A DNA stretch of 64,000 nucleotides, from contig CM121341.1 of the NCBI GenBank assembly GCA_051530055.1, positions 558,001-622,000 on the forward strand, written 5' to 3'. The stretch comes from Neoechinorhynchus agilis. Lineage: Eukaryota > Acanthocephala. The notes under the pieces were generated by a model. That model saw only the letters and a program-made list of their open reading frames with translations, ran no database searches and was not told the origin of the DNA. How positions within the stretch are numbered: position 1 is the first letter of the stretch; each line of letters begins with the position of its first letter. Positions 54,608 to 62,802 of this stretch are shown here, in pieces. The position numbers were made by a program, and so were the translations under genes.

Positions 54608-55021
54608 TCATATAAGAGCTACATGTAAAATGTAACTAAAAAGGGTAGCTATGCTTGGTAAATATTGTTTGGCATTGTTGCAATAGTAATAGAAGCAGTG
54701 GCACAGAGCATCCTTCGGCTTTGCAAACTCTCGATAGCATATATCCTCGTGTTTTTCAACATTGTGCTCGATACAACGTCTCTGAATTTCATAAGAATCA
54801 TTAGTAGTCCATCTAAGAACCTTCTCACATCCTACTTTGCAGTTCAATATTTTTGACGGCTGACATCGATTGTTAGTTGCCCCTTTGAGGGAAGTGCAAT
54901 TTTCCGAATAGCATTTAACTTTAATTTCTTTGCCATCATCCATATCTCCCCACGGTCCGAAGTAGCTAAGACACCTTGAACCAACAGTCAGTGAACTTAT
55001 TAACAGGTAAACTAAGAGCAT
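54608..55021 (-). CDS. Secreted/GPI-anchored three-finger (Ly6/uPAR-like) protein, copy A
   Basis: 137 residues from the first ATG (55,021), which places a clean signal peptide (MLLVYLLISSLTVGS) directly before RCLSYF. Eleven cysteines (17, 37, 42, 53, 61, 65, 83, 95, 107, 109, 114) end in CHCFYYYCNN, the CxC...CN closing signature of three-finger domains. The C-terminal hydrophobic stretch (about residues 120-137) fits a GPI-anchor signal, so it probably sits on the outer cell surface. N-glycosylation sites are possible at NCT (41) and NDS (74). Single exon. The odd cysteine number is unusual and may leave one free. The role is unknown; relatives include receptor modulators and toxin-like proteins. 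Confidence 0.65.
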   Translation of the reverse strand: MLLVYLLISSLTVGSRCLSYFGPWGDMDDGKEIKVKCYSENCTSLKGATNNRCQPSKILNCKVGCEKVLRWTTNDSYEIQRRCIEHNVEKHEDICYREFAKPKDALCHCFYYYCNNAKQYLPSIATLFSYILHVALI

Positions 55022-55585
55022 AATCGGTGAAGTTAAGAACGAGAGAACTTGGATATTCACGTTGAAAAGATTTTGTTATATATAGCAAGACTCATAAAGA
55101 AAGTGTTTCACCAATGTATACTCATTTGAAATAGAGTTCGTGACGATAAGAGCGAGTAATGCGGCTTTATGGGTTCTATCGGAATCCAATAAAGCTCCAA
55201 ATACAGTAAGTTGTTAAAAGAACAAAGCGCATTTAAGAGCTTTTGAGCATCCATAAAAAGAAAGCATGCGAAGAGCAATAATACAATATTTCATTAGTTG
55301 TCTATTCGCGAGCCAATCATTAAAAAAAGCACAAGAAAAGAGTTTGCAGTTGAAAAATCTAATTGCGATTTTCTTAAAGCGCTGTTAAATGCTTACTACA
55401 CCGACGAGAGTTCTCATATTTAAAAGAACTCAACCTCATTCAATGACTCGAACTTTGTTGTAAGTGCATTGAGTTTGGTAGTTTTAACAATTTGCAATGT
55501 TGAACCATCGATAGAAAGTCCTTCGGGATAATAAAATTACACTTTCGGTGAGAATAATCCCGGTCATTACATATTTTATTTATTC

Positions 55586-55618
55586 GAAATATTTCGTGAG
55601 GTATCCTCGCCTCTTCAG
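55586..55618 (-). ncRNA. Hammerhead-ribozyme-like core
   Basis: Minus strand: CTGAAGA, stem II of GCGAGG with loop AUA closing on CCUCAC (one pair weakened), then GAAATATTTC. The base after the putative cleavage site does not pair with the base before CUGANGA, so activity is uncertain. Confidence 0.45.
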
Positions 55619-55677
55619 TCATTGTTTGCAAGTTTTTTCAACTGTGAATGTGTGTTGAAAAAAATTGCAAACAATGA

Positions 55678-55710
55678 CTGAAGAGGCGAGGATACCTCGC
55701 GAAATATTTC
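55678..55710 (+). ncRNA. Hammerhead-ribozyme-like core
   Basis: Plus-strand mirror: CTGAAGA, six-pair stem II GCGAGG/CCUCGC with loop AUA, GAAATATTTC. In another reading the same bases spell TEEARIPREIFRINKIC, resembling the end of the Penelope-like frame at 62.37 kb (TDEV...TKYF). Confidence 0.48.
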
Positions 55711-56254
55711 GAATAAATAAAATATGTAATGACCGGGATTATTCTCATCGAAAGTGTAATTTGCAATGTGTTCAGTCGGATGAAAAGATAAAAATTTTTT
55801 ATGAACTTTACAACTCTTGTAACCACAATCACGGACAAGTTTACTTTTGTTCACGTTACAGATTATACTTTTCAGAAAATGCTGCTCGTATAAATACTTT
55901 CAATTGAATGCGCGATAAAGAGGGATTACAGGTAAAAATACGAGATTTTTTACTTAAAGGCGTCCTTTAAAAGCCTATTTGTTCCCGTTACAGATTAAAC
56001 GTATCAGAAAATACTGCTCGAATTAATACTTTCAAATGAATGCGCGATAACGAGAGATTGCAGGTAAAATTACGAGATTTTTTACTTAAAAGCCGCCCTT
56101 TAGTGTGTCTAAAGGTAATAATTTCAGTTGGTTTTATCTGAACACAATTTATTGCAAGTCATGACGATCACTGGAGCCTTGGCATCTTCGGGGCCCTAGG
56201 ACGACCTCTGGAAGTAAGAAAACCAATTTATTTGAGATTTGATGGAGTAAAAGA

Positions 56255-56925
56255 GAAGATACGAATTGAATAGCTCAACGTCGGAACCTTAACTGGCATG
56301 ACCGAAGAACTGGAGAAGATGCTAAGAAAACGACGAGTAGGTATTTGTGCTTTGCAAGAAACCTGGTGATGTGGCACAACGGCTTATAAAATCGGACAAA
56401 AATGCGACCAGCACGGTTATGAACTGCCTTTATTGTGGCTCTAAAGGTACACTCAACGGAGTGGAATAGCAATCTCCAGACGATTTAGGAATTTGATACC
56501 AGAAGTTGAACGTTTCGATGACCGACTGGTGAAAGTAACCACAGTTCTGAAGCACAGAAAATAGTCCACATCCTATCTTCCTGTACGGCGAAGACCGGCC
56601 TTAAGGATTCGGAGAAAGGAATTTTGGGAAATGCTGGATCACTTTGCATGCGAAATCCCGGTCGATAATTACCTTATTATTGCCGGAGATTTAAACGGCA
56701 TTGTCGGTCAAAACTCGGACGGAAATCGATGCCATGTTGGCGAGGAATACGGGCAAAGAAACAACGATGGACATCCATTAACTTTGTGGATTTTGTTATC
56801 ACCAATACTTGGTTTATTAGTCGCTTGACCCAGTTCCCGGTGAACTTTAGCGGAGACACGATTTCACAGATAAATTTCATACTTGTTCGACAGTGGCACG
56901 AGGCGGATGCAAGTGAGTTTTAAAA
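56255..56925 (+). mobile_element. RTE-like LINE endonuclease fragment (degenerate)
   Basis: Pieces of an APE-type endonuclease in shifting frames: NVGTLTGMTEELE and RVGICALQETW near 56,280-56,370, then FWEMLDHF and LIIAGDLNGIVGQ near 56,620-56,710, then FVDFVITNTWF near 56,775. The wording matches RTE-type LINEs (often labelled craniofacial development protein 2-like). At least three frame changes and stops; no RT follows, so it is a truncated relic. Confidence 0.65.
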
Positions 56926-56929
56926 AACT

Positions 56930-57500
56930 TTACCTTTTGAAAAGCATCGATCAGAATTCGTGCCGCTCTTCCACCAAATTTTCTATTCCTGTAAAAAAAA
57001 GAGCAAATTGCACAATTTCTTATGCAGTTCTGTTCTTCTTTTAGTTCCTATGCAAAATGATTTTGAAAGTTTACAAAAAATAGACCAAAATCCTGAATGC
57101 GGCCTCTTTAAAGATTTGACAAAATCTTGCGTTTTAAGTACTAAGAAATTGATTTTTTCTAACTTCACGAGGAACAGTTCTATAAGAATATTTCGACTAA
57201 CCGAATCAACTTTACGCTTTCCTTAACGGGAAAAAAGTCAACAAAAAGGATTCGTGAATTCGATATTGCACGAAAAAACTGTTTTGTTATATAAACAATT
57301 TCGCATTTGAAATCAATATCCTTATTCGAGAAAATAATGAAATTGCATTTGTAAAACACAACGTATTTAGATTGTCAAATCTTTTAAATGAAGTGATGAT
57401 TTTATTTTTGACAAAATAATCTTTGAAGTACTATAGAATATGCGTAGACGATTGAAGTAATAATCATTGAGAGAAAATCCTTCAGGATGATAGAGTTGGA
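56930..57500. other. No clear gene
   Basis: AT-rich. A plus-strand frame of 88 codons (56,960-57,226, containing NDFESLQKIDQNPECGLFKDL) has no ATG start and no recognised family. Nothing else seen. Confidence 0.4.
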
Positions 57501-57544
57501 ATTGTTGTGATCATAATCCTGGATAAAACATATTTTATTGGCTC

Positions 57545-57577
57545 GAAATATTTCGCGAGGAAACATCGCTTCATCAG
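57545..57577 (-). ncRNA. Hammerhead-ribozyme-like core (canonical CUGAUGA)
   Basis: Minus strand: CTGATGA, GCGA...UCGC stem II, GAAATATTTC. The bases also read TDEAMFPREIFRANKIC, homologous to the 55.7-kb copy, and similarity continues downstream (a DY.H...II.KDFLS pattern). Confidence 0.48.
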
Positions 57578-57678
57578 TCAATTAGAAAGGTGGTACGAAC
57601 GTACATACGGTAACCGAATGTCGCAAATAGCGATCCCGCGTATAGGAGCCATGCAATAGAAAAGAACTAAAAATTATT

Positions 57679-57713
57679 TAGATGAAAAACGCGGCTTCCC
57701 CGCGAAATGTTTC
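57679..57713 (+). ncRNA. Decayed hammerhead-like core
   Basis: Plus strand: TAGATGA (two changes from CUGAUGA), CGCGG...CCGCG stem, GAAATGTTTC. Probably inactive. Confidence 0.3.
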
Positions 57714-58136
57714 GATCCAATAAAATATTTTTCATCCAGGATAATGAAAACTGATGCCGGCATAGATATATCCGTATAACTGGTCCTTATTCTGGCCAAC
57801 ACGCACTCAATGTTCACACACCCACAACACGCTATCGATATCACATTTATCATTATGCGTGTCGCTGATGTCCCGCTACAATAACAACATATCCTATTTG
57901 AGTTATAAGACATAAATTCCGACAATTCAAATTTGTTGACAAAATAAAAATATTTTAACCGAAACATATCAACATCGAATTATACATTGCGATTTTTTTT
58001 CAATCGTCGATTACATTTACCGTCTATCTTTGTTTATTATTTGGTATTTTTGTTTACTATTGTTTGCTGTAGTACCAACAGGGGTATAGCGGAGCGATAT
58101 CTCTAATTCATTGTCGATTATCAAGTGCCACCAATC

Positions 58137-58478
58137 ATGAATAATAAAATCGTGAACTCGATTGTGCAGGGAATTGTGAGCAATCTGAAGCCTCAAATCT
58201 GCGATGCACTCGGCCTTCAAAATTGTTGCAATGTGATCGCTGTTAGATATCAGATCTTATCTGGATCTAACGATATAGATCTGTCAATTCGTGTAAGTAC
58301 TGTTTATGATTTCTACTCCAATCACACAATCTTTGTCGTTAAGGTGCGAGCCGATGACGGTGCATACTATGACATTCTGGTATGGTTGGACATTGGGGTC
58401 GACAGTCCTGTGATTGCTAATTTCGACGCCGTAGTAGCCAGCGACGTTAATCCAGAAAGCAGCTTGACTCTTTCTTAA
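58137..58478 (+). CDS. Stefin-like cystatin, copy B
   Basis: Same start, length and stop as copy A at 14,639. Differences noticed: Ser for Pro after QILSG, and two substitutions within the candidate intron (58,293-58,343), whose GTAAGT and TTAAG ends are unchanged. The coding frame is intact, so both copies could make protein. No signal peptide. Identification as a stefin rests on the QILSG loop and the following strand. Confidence 0.5.
   Translation: MNNKIVNSIVQGIVSNLKPQICDALGLQNCCNVIAVRYQILSGSNDIDLSIRVSTVYDFYSNHTIFVVKVRADDGAYYDILVWLDIGVDSPVIANFDAVVASDVNPESSLTLS
58293..58343 (+). other. Candidate 51-nt in-frame intron (copy B)
   Basis: Counterpart of 14,795-14,845 with both splice signals kept. 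Confidence 0.4.
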
Positions 58479-58590
58479 GAGCTTAGTCGAAAATAGATGA
58501 TCCTAGATAGACATAGTATTAAACGTTAGTTTACACCATTAAACAGCGATAGTTACGTTTGTATGTCTTTGGAATTGAGTTTTCGTATAC

Positions 58591-59207
58591 CGTAAAAGGA
58601 AAAAGCACGGTCGAGCGAACTAGATTAGTCGATTTGCGCAACTGATATTAGAAATGCGCTCGAATGATTCAAGAAATATATTGGATAGCGATCTTAGATC
58701 TCCCAATCCTCCGACTGGATCGAAAGGTGAGAGAAAAGTTAAGGTGGCGAGTGATTGTGAGTCTTCAGACGCCCAAACTTGTGTGTGAGACGGGAAGTGA
58801 TGCTTTACGGTGGTGTTACTCCCAAAGTTGCCGCATCTACACCTTACCAGAAATCCCCTACTTCCAAACACAACGTTCAAAGATCTTATTATTCACCTTT
58901 GTTGACCAGCCTTTGTTGACCACAGAGGAAACCCATCTTATCCAATATGCTAAGATTCAAAAAGAACTTTTCATAATTTAGAGGAACAGCAAAAATTATT
59001 TCAAAGTACTAAAACATGAAATTGATAAAATGCATCTAAAGGAGATATAACAATTCGCTATACACTTTTCTCTCTTCTGCTCCGATTGAAGTGGCCGAGT
59101 CATTCATTATCTGGCTCAAAAAGAAGCATCCTTTCTTATTTGGTAGTCTATCTAAGACCTCAATTTGGTCATATGCCAGAAATGCTCACGTTCGGGGCAC
59201 CACGATT
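58591..59207. other. No clear gene
   Basis: Two overlapping open frames on opposite strands (58,664-58,981 plus; 58,620-58,880 minus) are of unknown nature. Neither shows a family, signal peptide or splice context. Confidence 0.4.
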
Positions 59208-59666
59208 AAGTGCGAATAAATTCGTTGAGAACGAATTTGATAGATGTTCGAAACACCAATATTTTCTTTGAACAAAAGCTCTTCTTATAATGAATTTATT
59301 AAAAAGGATCATTATCATCGCGAACTATCGATGTGGCTGTCCAGCGAGGGGACGCGACCAGCATTATGGGCACGACCTGGACCGTCGGCGATCTTGGTCG
59401 TGATCGCAATAAATACATAAAAGTTGAATAAAAGACACGAACTTGAAGAATAATTTCAAGAGAGGCTTTGACGACAGTCACCTTTGTCTCCAAAAAAGGT
59501 TTTTTCCTTGCAAGTCTACATTACACGAATTGATTGACAGGGTCTAAGACCTCACGCCGAGACCCATTGACAGTGCGAATGTAAAACGAGAGTTTGACAG
59601 CGAACCCCAGTCGCACTCAGCAGTTAATTGAATTTTAATATATTTCTAATTTTAACATAAAAGAGG

Positions 59667-60080
59667 TCATATAAGAGCTACATGTAAAATGTAACTAAAA
59701 AGGGTAGCTATGCTTGGTAAATATTGTTTGGCATTGTTGCAATAGTAATAGAAGCAGTGGCACAGAGCATCCTTCGGCTTTGCAAACTCTCGATAGCATA
59801 TATCCTCGTGTTTTTCAACATTGTGCTCGATACAACGTCTCTGAATTTCATAAGAATCATTAGTAGTCCATCTAAGAACCTTCTCACATCCTACTTTGCA
59901 GTTCAATATTTTTGACGGCTGACATCGATTGTTAGTTGCCCCTTTGAGGGAAGTGCAATTTTCCGAATAGCATTTAACTTTAATTTCTTTGCCATCATCC
60001 ATATCTCCCCACGGTCCGAAGTAGCTAAGACACCTTGAACCAACCGTCAGTGAACTTATTAACAGGTAAACTAAGAGCAT
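59667..60080 (-). CDS. Secreted/GPI-anchored three-finger (Ly6/uPAR-like) protein, copy B
   Basis: Encodes the same 137 residues as copy A; the one base change seen in the coding region (near 60,044) is silent. Start, signal peptide, cysteines and C-terminal hydrophobic tail are as described there. The identical proteins mean either a very recent duplication, gene conversion, or a haplotype/assembly duplicate. Confidence 0.65.
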   Translation of the reverse strand: MLLVYLLISSLTVGSRCLSYFGPWGDMDDGKEIKVKCYSENCTSLKGATNNRCQPSKILNCKVGCEKVLRWTTNDSYEIQRRCIEHNVEKHEDICYREFAKPKDALCHCFYYYCNNAKQYLPSIATLFSYILHVALI

Positions 60081-60644
60081 AATCGGTGAAGTTAAGAACG
60101 AGAGAACTTGGATATTCACGTTGAAAAGATTTTGTTATATATAACGAGACTCATAAAGAAAGTGTCTCACCAATGTATACTCATTTGAAATAGAGTTCGT
60201 GACGATAAGAGCGAGTAATGCGGCTTTATGGGTTCTATCGGAATCCAATAAAGCTCCAAATACGGTAAGTTGTTAAAAGAACAAAGCGCATTTAAGAGCT
60301 TTTGAGCATCCATAAAAAGAAAGCATGCGAAGAGCAATAATACAATTTTTCATTAGTTGTCTATTCGCGAGCCAATCATTAAAAAAAGCACAAGAAAAGA
60401 GTTTGCAGTTGAAAAATCTAATTGCGATTTTCTTAAAGCGCTGTTAAATGCTTACTACACCGACGAGAGTTCTCATATTTAAAAGAACTCAACCTCATTC
60501 AATGACTCGAACTTTGTTGTAAGTGCATTGAGTTTGGTAGTTTTAACAATTTGCAATGTTGAACCATCGATAGAAAGTCCTTCGGGATAATAAAATTACA
60601 CTTTCGGTGAGAATAATCCCGGTCATTACATATTTTATTTATTC

Positions 60645-60677
60645 GAAATATTTCGTGAGGTATCCTCGCCTCTTCAG
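60645..60677 (-). ncRNA. Hammerhead-ribozyme-like core
   Basis: Duplicate of 55,586-55,618. Confidence 0.45.
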
Positions 60678-60736
60678 TCATTGTTTGCAAGTTTTTTCAA
60701 CTGTGAATGTGTGTTGAAAAAAATTGCAAACAATGA

Positions 60737-60769
60737 CTGAAGAGGCGAGGATACCTCGCGAAATATTTC
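60737..60769 (+). ncRNA. Hammerhead-ribozyme-like core
   Basis: Duplicate of 55,678-55,710. Confidence 0.48.
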
Positions 60770-61153
60770 GAATAAATAAAATATGTAATGACCGGGATTA
60801 TTCTCATCGAAAGTGTAATTTGCAATGTGTTCAGTCGGATGAAAAGATAAAAATTTTTTATGAACTTTACAACTCTTGTAACCACAATCACGGACAAGTT
60901 TACTTTTGTTCACGTTACAGATTATACTTTTCAGAAAATGCTGCTCGTATAAATACTTTCAATTGAATGCGCGATAAAGAGGGATTACAGGTAAAAATAC
61001 GAGATTTTTTACTTAAAGGCGTCCTTTAAAAGCCTATTTGTTCCCGTTACAGATTAAACGTATCAGAAAATACTGCTCGAATTAATACTTTCAAATGAAT
61101 GCGCGATAACGAGAGATTGCAGGTAAAATTACGAGATTTTTTACTTAAAAGCG

Positions 61154-62110
61154 GTCCTTTAAAATCTTTTCGTTCAATATTTTATAAGATTTTTATATTT
61201 GAAAATAAAGTCGCCATTTTAAACTTTTAATTCTCTTTATTAAAACATCTACTATTTTAGATTTTTAAACGGATGTGCTTACGAATCACGCTGAAACATG
61301 GACGTACATTATAATTTCCGTGAAGCGATTAATGAAAATCTATCCCATTTTCTGAATCATACCAAGTACTCATGTATTCTTTTTTTAGCGGTCGGTGAAT
61401 ACATAAAAATTGGTGCCTATCACGCAAATAGTCTATATCTTGGTTTCCAAGTCGTTTTTCTGCTCTTTATACGTTACTTCGTTCCCGATTTCAATTTGGC
61501 TTATATCCGAGACTCGAGATTAGGAAGGAGGTAATGAAAATATTTAAATAGCAAATGAATCCATCGCGGGATAGTTCGGCACGCTCTTAAGCCTTTTGAG
61601 ACAGGACTCCCCTCCCTAACAAATATATTAAAATAACGAAATGGTTCTTAATTGTCGCGGCGTTTCCCATGATTCAACAATCGCTTTATCACCACGATCT
61701 ATTAGTCGTTCCAATATGTCACAATACACCCATTTATCCATCATTTAACATCCTCTCAAATCATCGAACGGATATCGCGAAATCCTTGTTATAAAAATTC
61801 TCCACAGAAACTATTCCAACGATTCTCTGACGTTTACTTTTAGAGCTTTCGTTACTTTCAAAATCCGTCCTTAGCTATGGCGATCTGCCTTTTCCAAGGA
61901 GCAGAATGATCCAGCCAGAAGCGTCTTCAAAATCGCAAGCGGGTGACATATCATAAAACGAAGTCAATCAATCCTTTTTTGCGGTAGCTGCGACTTTAGG
62001 AAATGTAGATCCCAATGAAGAGTTTAAAACAGCTCTTCTTTTCGTTGCAGGAAAATTGATCCTGAGCACTCTAGAACATTTGGTAACTTTCATCAGTTGT
62101 GCGCGAGAAT
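61154..62110. other. Mostly featureless; one possible exon
   Basis: A plus-strand ATG frame of 78 codons (61,298-61,534) contains a hydrophobic stretch (YLGFQVVFLLFIRYFV) and ends near a donor-like GGAG/GTAATG, so it could be a first exon. No family recognised. The rest shows nothing. Confidence 0.3.
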
Positions 62111-62113
62111 CTT

Positions 62114-62359
62114 CTAAAATTTTTTAGCAAACAGCTTACGAGCCGAGTTTGAATTCGTCACAGGGACCAGTGTTGACTTCCTCCTATTAGTGCTGAGATT
62201 AACATCCCTTAGGAAAACATTAAATTTGCATAGCACTGAATCCACCAAATCGCATAAAAATTCTGTTTTCTTATGATAAATCAAAAAGAAAATATCATCT
62301 GCATAAAATGAAACCGTTTTTTGGCGACTAGTTCCCCTCGGATAAGTTTGCATTGACAT
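62114..62359 (-). mobile_element. LINE reverse transcriptase fragment
   Basis: 81 codons with the RT catalytic box FYADDI followed by L..L...L..FN.FL..VNLSTNRRKS, the usual spacing between RT motifs C and D in Jockey/R1-type LINEs. It directly follows the Penelope-like end on the same strand. Too short to place in a clade. Confidence 0.55.
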
Positions 62360-62367
62360 AATTATTA

Positions 62368-62402
62368 GAAATATTTCGTGAACGTTGTGTTCACCTCGTC
62401 AG
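62368..62402 (-). ncRNA. Hammerhead-ribozyme-like core at the end of the Penelope-like frame
   Basis: Minus strand: CTGACGA (fits CUGANGA), six-pair stem II GUGAAC/GUUCAC with a four-base loop, GAAATATTTC. Here the base before CUGANGA (A) can pair with the base after the cleavage site (U). Hammerheads are known in Penelope-like elements, which supports the reading. Confidence 0.55.
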
Positions 62403-62802
62403 TCTTGTCTAAAAAATATACACGCTGGGTGTTAGGCCTTTTAGCTCGGATCCGCCGGTCCGCTATGCCCGAGTACGACGTTAATTTCGTGCGTACTCCC
62501 TGCGTTTGGATAACGCTTTTTGGTTTTGGTTGTTTATCCATCAAGACGAGCAATGCCAGAGTGAAGTTTGATTTGTTCCCTTCCATTGTTGCATTATTAT
62601 TGATTTGGATGACTTCCAATTCCAATTTCCTGCGTAGATCAGCTTCCTCGTGAATGAATTTTGCTTTTTCAAAACCTACTGAGTGCTGTGTCTTTTCTTG
62701 GTGATTGGAGATGGCCGAGACCGCATCAAACTTTCTGCATGCTTGTTTGTGCTGTTGTACTCTCTTTTTTAGACCCTGCTTCGTCTGTCCTATGTATGTG
62801 AG

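Larger units (their letters stand above)
55534..55762. repeat. 109-bp near-perfect inverted repeat, copy A
   Basis: Arms 55,534-55,642 and 55,654-55,762, with an 11-nt loop (TGTGAATGTGT) and about three mismatches. Each arm holds a hammerhead-like core facing outward. Transcribed, it would form a hairpin of over 100 bp. Confidence 0.93.
54149..56094. repeat. 1.95-kb duplicated block, copy A
   Basis: Nearly identical to 59,208-61,153, an offset of exactly 5,059 bp. Starts at TTAAGTGCGAATAAATTCG and ends at GATTTTTTACTTAAAAGC. Only a few substitutions were seen over 1.9 kb, so the duplication is recent. It contains the three-finger protein gene and a 109-bp inverted repeat. Confidence 0.93.
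57507..57744. repeat. Degenerate inverted repeat with hammerhead-like motifs
   Basis: Left arm about 57,507-57,577 and right arm about 57,679-57,744 are roughly 80% reverse complementary (both contain TCCTGGAT, ATATTTTATTGG and the GAAA-containing core). This is an older version of the arrangement at 53.7 and 55.5 kb. Confidence 0.7.
57946..58590. repeat. Duplicated block carrying the stefin-like gene, copy B
   Basis: Counterpart of 14,428-15,090, same orientation. Confidence 0.9.
60593..60821. repeat. 109-bp near-perfect inverted repeat, copy B
   Basis: Same as 55,534-55,762, carried by the duplicated block. Confidence 0.93.
59208..61153. repeat. 1.95-kb duplicated block, copy B
   Basis: Counterpart of 54,149-56,094 at an offset of 5,059 bp throughout, with no net indel. 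Confidence 0.93.

Noticed and set aside
55440-55907. Frames such as MTEEARIPREIFRINKIC as a host protein
   Set aside because: The frame lies inside an inverted repeat with ribozyme-like cores and resembles the end of the Penelope-like protein; no start or domain supports a gene.
58620-58981. Overlapping opposite frames as genes
   Set aside because: No domain, signal, splice context or second copy; kept only as unexplained sequence.
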